Source: JADHOX01 sp038120515
GTDB taxonomy: Bacteria; Pseudomonadota; Alphaproteobacteria; Rickettsiales; JABIRX01
Direction of reading: 5' to 3'
Length of the DNA: 64,000 bases
Assembly (NCBI GenBank): GCA_038120515.1
Contig: JAYOLW010000007.1
Span: forward strand, 15,319-79,318
A program made the translations under genes and the position numbers. The notes under the pieces were generated by a model. The model ran no database searches. It saw nothing but the letters and a program-made list of their open reading frames with translations, and was not told the origin of the DNA. Positions 56,062 through 63,649 of this stretch are shown one piece after another (positions within the stretch are counted from its first letter, which is position 1; each line of letters starts with the position of its first letter).

Positions 56062-56616
56062 TTAGCCAATTTTTTCTATTTCCAAAACCCTTGATAGCGC
56101 ATAAATAACTGAGGCAATCTTTACTACATGTTGAATTTGTTCACGTCTTACTCCTTCTTTTTTCAAAGAGCGCTCATGGGTATCTATTGATACCCTACAA
56201 CCATTGACAACAGCAATTGCTAATGAGTATAACTCAAACTCTTTTCTTGATACCCCATGATCACTTATAACATTCATTCTAAGGCCAATAGGTAATTTTG
56301 AATATTCATCATCAGTAACCAATGAAGTAAAGCGATGATACATATTACTCATTGCCATTGTAGAATTGGCAGATTTTATAAAAGACAATGTTTTATCATC
56401 AAGAATTGCTGAAGCAGTTTCAAATAAAGCATCTTGAACCAATGAATTATTTGAAGCATATGCCGCAGATAAAGCAATACCAATTAAATATTCTTGATCA
56501 AAAGGCGAATGTTCAGGATTTAATAGCAACCTGAGATTTGCCTGAATATCTCTAGCATATTTTGGAATAGCATAAAATAATGATTCAAACTTATTATTTT
56601 GTTGAATTTGTTTCAT
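56062..56616 (-). CDS. AhpD-like alkylhydroperoxidase-fold protein, one CxxC cysteine missing
   Basis: A 184-residue all-helical protein closely matching AhpD over its whole length: AIPKYARDIQANL, PIGLRMNVISDHGVSRKEFELYSLA and VNGCRVSIDTHERSLKKEGV. The proton-relay Glu (128) and His (147) are kept, but the CxxC motif (usually CGxC or CSHC) reads C140-R-V-S143, so the second, peroxide-reactive cysteine is serine. No ahpC is adjacent. It lies downstream of the met/GS-like genes after a 110-base gap. Its activity is doubtful or changed. Confidence 0.82.
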   Translation of the reverse strand: MKQIQQNNKFESLFYAIPKYARDIQANLRLLLNPEHSPFDQEYLIGIALSAAYASNNSLVQDALFETASAILDDKTLSFIKSANSTMAMSNMYHRFTSLVTDDEYSKLPIGLRMNVISDHGVSRKEFELYSLAIAVVNGCRVSIDTHERSLKKEGVRREQIQHVVKIASVIYALSRVLEIEKIG

Positions 56617-56726
56617 TGAAATCTCTTAAATTTTGAACAAATATTAAAAATCGAATAGAAGTTTTAAAGCATATAATTTTTAATAGCCAGCTTTGTTTAG
56701 TATAATATTTTCTTGACTAGAATCTG

Positions 56727-57197
56727 TTAGGCCAGAGGCTTTTTAAAACCTTCATGAGTAGCAACAAAACCAAATTTACGGTAAAAATTATGCGCTTTAT
56801 GACGTTCTTTATTACTAGTGAGTTGAACAATATTACATTTTTTAGCTTTTGCAGTTTCGATTGCCCAATTCATCATAAAGCTACCAACATTTTGACCTCT
56901 ATAATTACTATCAACATGCATTGACTCAAGCAAGGCTCTATAAGCACCTCTGACACTCATATTTTGAATAAAACTAACCTGAACAGTTCCAACCACCTCT
57001 CCCTGATAACAGGCAACAATTAAAATTTGGTTGTTATCATCAGAAATTCTATCAAAAGCTTTATAATATGACTCTGGAATTGATTCTTGATAATCTTCAC
57101 GCATACGACCAATTTCATTATCAGCAATTATTCTGACAATATCTGGGACATCATCTCTTATGGCTTTTCGTATCAATAATTTACTTTCCTCAATCAT
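56727..57197 (-). CDS. GNAT-family N-acetyltransferase
   Basis: A 156-residue acetyltransferase with the GNAT fold: LLIRKAIRDDVPDIVRII, then VVGTVQVSFI, and the acetyl-CoA loop VDSNYRGQNVGSFMMNWAI (Q/RxxGxG/A pattern), ending HNFYRKFGFVATHEGFKK. The substrate is unknown. The ATG at 57197 is preferred over an upstream TTG. Only 9 bases separate it from the GS-like gene, so the two are probably one transcript and may act on related small molecules. Confidence 0.85.
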   Translation of the reverse strand: MIEESKLLIRKAIRDDVPDIVRIIADNEIGRMREDYQESIPESYYKAFDRISDDNNQILIVACYQGEVVGTVQVSFIQNMSVRGAYRALLESMHVDSNYRGQNVGSFMMNWAIETAKAKKCNIVQLTSNKERHKAHNFYRKFGFVATHEGFKKPLA

Positions 57198-57206
57198 GCA
57201 CAACTT

Positions 57207-58616
57207 CTAACAACTATAATAATTTTTAAACTCAATCGGATGTGGCCTTGATCTCAAATCTTCAACTTCTTGTCGCTTTAACTTAATGTAGCTATCTATC
57301 TGATCACTTGTAAACACCCTACCCTGCAATAAGAATTCACGATCATGATCTAAGGCTTTAATCGACTCTTCCAATGATGAAGACAATTTAGGCATACGAG
57401 AACGCTCTTTCATTGAAAGCTCAAATAGATTTCTTACCTCTGGATCACCAGGATGAATTCTATTTAAGATACCATTTAAACCAGCCATCATCATAGCTGA
57501 TAAGGCAAGATATGGATTTGCTGACGGATCAGGATAAATAACCTCTACTCTTTTTTCGTTAGCAGTTGCAGCATAAGGAATCCGCATTGGTGTAGAGCGA
57601 TTAATATCAGAATAAGATATTATATTAGGCACCATCTTTAGATTTGCCAACCTCTTGTATGAATTTGTAGTGGGATTTGTAAAAGCATTAAGCGCCCGAC
57701 TATGCTTCATAATACCGCCAAGATAAAATAGCGCCTCTGAGGACAGACCTTGGAAATATTTACCAAAAAACAAATTCTTGCCACCTTTAAACATATATTG
57801 CTGTAAAGACATCGAGCTTCCATTACCTTCATTAGTAGGCTTAGGCATAAATGTAGCTGTCTTACCATAAGAACTTGCAACATTTTTTATAATATATTTT
57901 GCTTTTTGAATATTATCGGCAAAATTTAACAAAGTACTGCTATGAAGACCAATTTGATTTTGGCCAGCAGAAGCTTCATGCTTTAAATGCTTTACTCTAA
58001 TACCAACGTCAGAAAGAATGTCTGCGATTTCAGCCCTAACATTAGAACAAGTATCAACTGGTTGAGAAGGAAAATGACTATTTAAATCTTTTTGTCTATG
58101 TCCATGATTACCTGAATTATAATGTTTGGCAGAATTCGTACCCAACTCTTCAGAATCAACCTCAAAACCAGATTTATTAGCATCATTATAATATCTAACA
58201 TCATCAAAAAGATAGAATTCTAGTTCTGTTTCAAAATAAATTTCATTAGCTATAGCAGTATTGGATAGATAACGCTCTGCTCTAAGTGCAATACTTCTAG
58301 GATCCCTATTATAGTCCTGCATCGTATTAATACAAAGAACGCTACATAAGATTACCGCTGTCGGTAATGTTGCAAATGGATCAATAAAAAAACTTGAAGG
58401 GTCAGGCTTTAAAAGCATATCCGAAGCCGCAACATCATGCCAGCCTTTTACCAAAGAGCCATTGAAAATCACACCTTTTTCAACAATACCATTATCAAGA
58501 CTTACTGAATCATATGTTATATTATGCATAACACCAAGAGTATCTGTAAATCTAAAATCGACAAATTTTATATTTTGATCTTTAATTTTTGTTAAAACTT
58601 CATCTACTACTGTCAT
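57207..58616 (-). CDS. Glutamine synthetase I-like protein with altered active site
   Basis: 469 residues, the same length as E. coli GlnA and collinear with it throughout, for example DYNRDPRSIALRAERYL, KTATFMPKP, NPTTNSYKRL and YPDPSANPYL. However, key residues differ. Asp50 (ammonium site) is Asn52, and metal ligand Glu220 is Gln221. Metal ligand His269 is Ser270 (NGSSMS instead of NGSGMH), Glu327 is Met328 and Arg359 is Ile360. The adenylylation Tyr397 is Phe398 (RNLFEL). Ligands Glu131, Glu133, Glu214 and Glu358 and Arg340/345 remain. It lies between metW and a GNAT gene. Normal glutamine synthesis is unlikely. It could make another gamma-glutamyl compound or be regulatory. Confidence 0.82.
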   Translation of the reverse strand: MTVVDEVLTKIKDQNIKFVDFRFTDTLGVMHNITYDSVSLDNGIVEKGVIFNGSLVKGWHDVAASDMLLKPDPSSFFIDPFATLPTAVILCSVLCINTMQDYNRDPRSIALRAERYLSNTAIANEIYFETELEFYLFDDVRYYNDANKSGFEVDSEELGTNSAKHYNSGNHGHRQKDLNSHFPSQPVDTCSNVRAEIADILSDVGIRVKHLKHEASAGQNQIGLHSSTLLNFADNIQKAKYIIKNVASSYGKTATFMPKPTNEGNGSSMSLQQYMFKGGKNLFFGKYFQGLSSEALFYLGGIMKHSRALNAFTNPTTNSYKRLANLKMVPNIISYSDINRSTPMRIPYAATANEKRVEVIYPDPSANPYLALSAMMMAGLNGILNRIHPGDPEVRNLFELSMKERSRMPKLSSSLEESIKALDHDREFLLQGRVFTSDQIDSYIKLKRQEVEDLRSRPHPIEFKNYYSC

Positions 58617-58624
58617 AATTTCAT

Positions 58625-59326
58625 TTAAATTTGATTAGTTCGAGATGCAAGCACAATTTTCTCTCCTAAATTTATTTTACCGTCAGCTAATTTCTCATCT
58701 TTTTCATTTATCAAATCTGCTTTAGATATTAAAAAAACAGCATTTGGGGCAAATAAGTTAGCTCCAATATTAAGATTTTGCATAAAATTAAAAAAATTAT
58801 CATAAATGAAATATTTTTTCTCAATCCTACAGGCTAATTCATTTATCAACAATTCAAAATCTTTAATGGTGCAGAAATGGATGTTGGGAGTATTGTACCA
58901 CTCATATGGTAATTTTTTAGTAACAGGCATTCTGCCTTTGAAACCTAGATATAAACGATTCAAAATAAAACCAAAATTAGGTACTGAAATAATTGCATAT
59001 TTGGCAATTCTAAGCATTTGAGTAATCACCTCTTTTGGATCTTTAGTTGCCTGTAAAGTTTGGCTCAAAATGGCAAAATCTATTGAGTTAGTTGGATAAT
59101 TTACTAAATCATTATCAGCATCACCATGAATCACAGAAATGCCCTTCGAAACTGCTTTCATGACTTTTTTATTAGATATTTCAAGACCCATTGCATAGAT
59201 ACTTTTATTTTTCTTAAGCAAAGCCAATAATTCTCCATTGCCACAGCCAATATCTAGGACTTTAGCATATTCTGGAACAATATTGTGGATAACTTCTAAA
59301 TCTTTACGCATCATAAAAATTGGCAT
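58625..59326 (-). CDS. metW: Methionine biosynthesis protein MetW
   Basis: A 233-residue methyltransferase-fold protein with AKVLDIGCGNGELLALL (intact SAM motif), SQTLQATKDPKEVITQMLRI and VPNFGFILNRLYLGFKGRMP, all characteristic of MetW. MetW partners MetX and modulates methionine synthesis. The coding region overlaps the end of metX by 23 bases if the first ATG is used; ATGs at 59314 and 59311 are alternatives. A C-terminal extension of about 30 residues is charged. Confidence 0.93.
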   Translation of the reverse strand: MPIFMMRKDLEVIHNIVPEYAKVLDIGCGNGELLALLKKNKSIYAMGLEISNKKVMKAVSKGISVIHGDADNDLVNYPTNSIDFAILSQTLQATKDPKEVITQMLRIAKYAIISVPNFGFILNRLYLGFKGRMPVTKKLPYEWYNTPNIHFCTIKDFELLINELACRIEKKYFIYDNFFNFMQNLNIGANLFAPNAVFLISKADLINEKDEKLADGKINLGEKIVLASRTNQI

Positions 59327-60467
59327 TAATAAAATTTTCTATCACATTCTCCATATCTTCATTGGCAATTAAAAAACTATCATGACCTCTGTCACTATCA
59401 ATTACAACGCTAGTTACATCAACTCCTGCCATCATAAGTGCAGTTGAAACAATTTTTAACTCTTTAGGTGGAAACAACCAATCATCTGAGAAACTTATAT
59501 TGCAAACCTTAACATTTGTCGAATTTACAAATGCATTACTAAGATTACCATCATTTTCTTCAATCAAGTCAAAATAATCCATCGCTTTAGTGAAATAAAG
59601 GTAACTATTTGGATCAAATCTATCTACAAACCTAATGCCTTGATGATGCAAATAAGATTCAACCGTAAAATTAACACCAAATTGTGAAGATAGGGGTTTT
59701 GAAGATTGTAGGTTTCTACCAAATTTTTCAGCCAAAGCTGATTCAGAGAGATAGGTAATATGAGCCGACATCCTAGCAACTGATAGCCCCTTACCAGGGA
59801 ACTTATTGTTTTTCACATAATTGCCATTACACCAATCCGGATCAGCAATAATACTTTGGCGCGCTACCTCATTAAACGCTATGTTTTGTGAACTATGCCT
59901 CACTGAAGTTGCTAGAGGCATCACAAAGCTAATAAATCCTGGATATTTTGATAACCATTCTAGTGCAAGCATACCTCCCATTGAACCACCAATTATGCCA
60001 AATATTTTACTGAGACCAAAATGTTCTTCCAAAAAAACTTTCTGAAGTTTAACCATATCATTAATGGTTATTATAGGAAAATCTAAATCATATCTATCAT
60101 TGGTTTGAGGATTAATAGAAGATGGCCCTAAAGTACCCATACAACCTCCCAAAACATTAGTACAAACTACAAAATATTTATTAGTATCAATAGGCTTACC
60201 TGGACCAACAATAAATTGCCACCAACCATCCTTTCCAGTAACAGGATTTTCAGAAGCTGCATATTGATCTCCTGTTAATGCATGACATAATAAAATGACA
60301 TTAGATTTTGCTTCATTTAATTTACCATAAGTTTGAAATGCTACAGGAATGTTAGTAAACGACATTCCAGAAGAAAACTTTATTGCCTGATTTTTTGCAA
60401 TATAAGCTATCTCTCCTATCTTGTAGCTTTTTAAATTATTACCTAATTTGAGCGTTGTTGTTACCAT
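59304..60467 (-). CDS. metX: Homoserine O-acyltransferase
   Basis: This 387-residue alpha/beta-hydrolase-fold enzyme activates homoserine for methionine synthesis. Motifs: LLCHALTGDQYAA, CTNVLGGCMGTLGPSS, nucleophile elbow GGSMGGMLALEW, and the catalytic Asp/His in SDDWLFPP and DRGHDSFL. MetX enzymes paired with MetW often use succinyl-CoA rather than acetyl-CoA, and the donor cannot be read with certainty here. It is first in the metX-metW-GS-like-GNAT transcript. No SAM riboswitch could be recognised upstream. Confidence 0.95.
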   Translation of the reverse strand: MVTTTLKLGNNLKSYKIGEIAYIAKNQAIKFSSGMSFTNIPVAFQTYGKLNEAKSNVILLCHALTGDQYAASENPVTGKDGWWQFIVGPGKPIDTNKYFVVCTNVLGGCMGTLGPSSINPQTNDRYDLDFPIITINDMVKLQKVFLEEHFGLSKIFGIIGGSMGGMLALEWLSKYPGFISFVMPLATSVRHSSQNIAFNEVARQSIIADPDWCNGNYVKNNKFPGKGLSVARMSAHITYLSESALAEKFGRNLQSSKPLSSQFGVNFTVESYLHHQGIRFVDRFDPNSYLYFTKAMDYFDLIEENDGNLSNAFVNSTNVKVCNISFSDDWLFPPKELKIVSTALMMAGVDVTSVVIDSDRGHDSFLIANEDMENVIENFINANFYDA

Positions 60468-60588
60468 TATCCGAAAATAATTTTTATCTAAAATATTTGT
60501 CGATTAATATAATATATCGCATAAATCCACTAGAAAAAACTTTATTATAACTTTATTGGATTAATTAACACTCTTTAATTATATTAGT

Positions 60589-61242
60589 ATGGAATCAAAC
60601 TTAGAAGAATTTCGCGATAAAATTAACAAAATCGACCTAAAATTATTAGAGCTATTATCAGAGAGACAAACATTTGTTGACAAGGTTTCACAAGTAAAAT
60701 CAAAAAAACTCACAACCAGCTTTATCATGCCACGACGAGAAAAAGAAATGATGAAAAGGCTGATCGAAAATTCTAATTTAAACCAAAATATGGTTGAGTA
60801 TATTTGGCGAGGTATTATTTCAAACTCATTATATTCAGAACAAAATTTCACCATACATATCAGCAGTAAAATAATCAATGATGAATTAAGTTCATATTTC
60901 CCATATTTTATACCAAAAATCACTTATAAAAACACCCAAATGGAAATCGCAAAAATAAAAGAAAATAAGGGTGATTTAATTGTTATTCCATATACTGAAA
61001 TAGTTGAAAACTACAAAACATTAAACCATTTTGGCTATTTATGCTTTAAAAATTTAACAAAAGACAAAAGCTTAATATTTGCTAGAATAGACAAAGAATT
61101 TTTAGCAAAAGATAGATTTATTTATATTATTGATGAAGTAAATATAAAACAAATTGCTAAAATATTACACAAAGATAAGCATATAAATTTAATTGAAACA
61201 ACAGAAAAAAAAGAGTTTGGATTCTTTTTAGGCTCATATTAA
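60589..61242 (+). CDS. Chorismate mutase (AroQ) with C-terminal domain
   Basis: A 217-residue protein. Residues 1-90 are an AroQ helical chorismate mutase (EEFRDKINKIDLKLLELLSERQTFVDKVSQVK, as the family's first long helix, then RREKEMMKRL and VEYIWRGIISNSL). The C-terminal half (GDLIVIPYTEIVE, LIFARIDKEF) resembles the extra domain seen in alphaproteobacterial chorismate mutases, but is shortened. It converts chorismate to prephenate for phenylalanine and tyrosine. It is divergent from metX. The 150 bases after it are A-rich and hold no recognisable element. Confidence 0.8.
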   Translation: MESNLEEFRDKINKIDLKLLELLSERQTFVDKVSQVKSKKLTTSFIMPRREKEMMKRLIENSNLNQNMVEYIWRGIISNSLYSEQNFTIHISSKIINDELSSYFPYFIPKITYKNTQMEIAKIKENKGDLIVIPYTEIVENYKTLNHFGYLCFKNLTKDKSLIFARIDKEFLAKDRFIYIIDEVNIKQIAKILHKDKHINLIETTEKKEFGFFLGSY

Positions 61243-61393
61243 CAAGAAAACAAAATATAATTATTACGACAAAACCCAGGCAATACAAGGTCTTTTAAAA
61301 AAAAGAAAAAATTTAAAAACAAAAAATCAATAAAAAAACTTGAAGAATATCAATTAACTGGCAGGATTGGCGAAACATTTTTTTTGTATAATC

Positions 61394-62389
61394 ATGTTAC
61401 ACAATTTAAAAACGTACCTTAAAACAGCTGCTTTATCAGTAATAATATCACTAAACTTTAACATTGTTCAAGCGGACGAGTTTATTTCAATTGGTACTGG
61501 CGGTGTAACAGGTGTATACTATCCAGCGGGTGGAGCAATATGCAGACTTGTTAATAGAAATAGAAAAAATCATGGCATTAGATGCTCTGTTGAATCAACG
61601 GCAGGATCTATATTTAATCTAAATGCATTAGAAAACCAAAATCTTGATGCTGGAGTTGTTCAATCGGATCTTCAATATCAAGCATATTATGGCACAGGAC
61701 ATTTTGCTAATGATTTACCAAGAAAAAATCTAAGAACATTATTTTCACTACATACTGAAGTATTTACAATTGCAGCAAGAGCAGATTCAGGTATCAAAAC
61801 ACTTGATGATTTAGTTAACAAAAGAGTAAATATTGGTAACCCAGGTTCAGGACAAAGAGCTACAATGGAAGTTATTATGAAAGCAAAAGGTTGGGATAAA
61901 AACACCTTTAAACTTGCTTCGGAACTTAAGGCATCAGAACAAGCTCAGGCTGTTTGTGACAACAAAATCGATGCTATGATTTATGCATCAGGTCACCCTA
62001 ATGGTGCAATTCAAGAAGTGACTACTTCATGTGAGACAGTTATTGTTGAAGTAAGTGGACCTGAAATTGATGAAATTGTTGAAAATCATAGTTATTACGC
62101 ATACGCTGTAATACCTGGTGGAATGTATGTTGGCAATAATGAGGATGTTAACTCATTTGGTGTGAAAGCTACATTATTAACAACTTCCGAAGTGAGTGAC
62201 AATATCGCATATGAAGTTGTAAAGGCTGTATTTGATAATTTTGATAGTTTTAAAAATTTACACCCTGTATTTCAAACCTTAAGAAAAGAGGATTTAATAT
62301 ATGGCGGCAACACAGCACCACTTCATCCAGGAGCTGAGAAATATTACAGAGAGAAAGGTTTGCTTCCAACTGCAAACAAATCTAACTAA
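61394..62389 (+). CDS. TAXI-family TRAP transporter substrate-binding protein
   Basis: A 331-residue periplasmic receptor. A signal peptide ends at VQA before DEFISIGTGGVTGVYYPAGGAICRLVN, the TAXI signature region. VESTAGSIFNLNAL and GNPGSGQRATMEVIM are further family motifs. The ATG at 61394 starts a normal signal peptide; a TTG nine codons upstream does not. It captures an unidentified, probably organic-acid, substrate for the permease encoded 12 bases downstream. Confidence 0.93.
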   Translation: MLHNLKTYLKTAALSVIISLNFNIVQADEFISIGTGGVTGVYYPAGGAICRLVNRNRKNHGIRCSVESTAGSIFNLNALENQNLDAGVVQSDLQYQAYYGTGHFANDLPRKNLRTLFSLHTEVFTIAARADSGIKTLDDLVNKRVNIGNPGSGQRATMEVIMKAKGWDKNTFKLASELKASEQAQAVCDNKIDAMIYASGHPNGAIQEVTTSCETVIVEVSGPEIDEIVENHSYYAYAVIPGGMYVGNNEDVNSFGVKATLLTTSEVSDNIAYEVVKAVFDNFDSFKNLHPVFQTLRKEDLIYGGNTAPLHPGAEKYYREKGLLPTANKSN

Positions 62390-62738
62390 CATCAGAATTA
62401 TATGCCTAAAGAAAAAAACCTAAATTCTCAATTAGAGGATTTAGTTCTTGACAATGATACAGGTGCTAGAAGACCTGTAGGAATCTCTTTAACTATAATA
62501 TCAACCATTGCATTTTCATGGTCATTATTTCAATTATGGATTGCTTCACCATTACCTTATTTTTTTGCTGAACATTTTCCTATATTAAAAATATTAGTTC
62601 TAGACGCAACAAAATCAAGATATGTTCATTTAGTATTTGCATTCTTACTTGCATTTCTTGCCTATCCAGCAACATCAAGATCTCCAAAAAACAGAATCCC
62701 TTTAACTGATTGGGCTTTTGCCTCAATAGCATCTTTTA

Positions 62739-62844
62739 GATTACTCATTATCGAAGCTGATTCTTCTTTAAAACTACCAATTAACATAGGGATATGTTTT
62801 GCTTTAAGACCTATCTCGCTCGCCATCTCTTCGTGGTTTAAATT
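62739..62844. other. Foreign-looking antisense fragment inside the TRAP permease gene
   Basis: The permease reads normally up to ASIASF and again from AMYLMFFYKD after the N run, so the 106 bases between do not fit. Read on the minus strand, they encode an open frame with EIGLKAKHIPMLIGSF and KEESASIMSNLK, which resembles the start of an HPt phosphotransfer domain. The stretch is probably a chimeric contig end, perhaps from another genome. Confidence 0.5.
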
Positions 62845-62854
62845 NNNNNNNNNN
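62845..62854. other. Assembly gap (10 N) in the TRAP permease gene
   Basis: Ten N characters directly after the misfitting fragment. On the right the normal permease sequence resumes in frame with AMYLMFFYKDLS. Confidence 0.95.
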
Positions 62855-63649
62855 GCTATGTATTTAATGTTTTTTTACAAGGACCTTTCACTTCGTTCAG
62901 GAATGCCTACAACATCTGATATTGTAATTTCAGTTTGTGGAATAATACTTTTATTAGAAGCAACACGAAGAAGTCTTGGACTTCCATTACTAGTGATTGC
63001 TGGCTTTTTCCTAATATATACTTATTATGGTCAATATATGCCTGATGTAATACAGCATAAAGGGCATAATCTTTCTAAAATTGCTTCACATCAATGGCTT
63101 TCCACAGAAGGTGTATTTGGTATTGCGCTTGGTGTATCAGCAAGTTTTGTATTTCTATTTGTATTATTTGGTTCAATGCTTGATAAAGCTGGTGCTGGCA
63201 ATTATTTTATTAGAGTAGCCTTTGCACTATTGGGTCATTTACAAGGCGGACCGGCTAAAGCAGCAGTATTATCATCTGCAATGACAGGTGTTATATCTGG
63301 GTCATCAATTGCTAATGTTGTTACAACAGGAACATTTACAGTACCTTTAATGCGCAAAGTAGGTTTTACTGCTGAAAAAGCGGGATCAATAGAAGTTGCA
63401 TCATCAGTAAATGGCCAAATTATGCCACCTGTTATGGGTGCTGCAGCATTCTTAATGGTTGAATATATTGGAATACCTTATATAGAAGTTATTAAACATG
63501 CTTTCATACCAGCAGTTATTTCTTATATTGCATTACTTTATATTGTGCATTTAGAAGCCGTTAAGAATAATATGAAAGTTATTCCCAAGAGGAATGTTAT
63601 TCACAGACCTATCTTATTAAGACTTCTAAGAATTGCGATTATTGTATCT

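Noticed and set aside
60468..60530. Short 12-codon ORF before metX as a methionine leader peptide
   Set aside because: It contains no Met codon beyond the start, so there is no reason to think it senses methionine.
60468..60588. Possible SAM-II or SAM-V riboswitch upstream of metX (GTGGATTTATGCG and TTTTAGATAAAAA on the minus strand)
   Set aside because: The pieces recall GAUUUA and GCUAAAAA of SAM-II, but no complementary stem flanks them and spacing is wrong. A covariance-model search would be decisive.
61361..61392. TATAAT and a TGGC..GGC motif before the TAXI gene as sigma-70 or sigma-54 promoter
   Set aside because: TATAAT ends only one base before the chosen ATG, too close to be its -10 box, and the GG-GC spacing of the other motif is 8 rather than the 10 needed for sigma-54.
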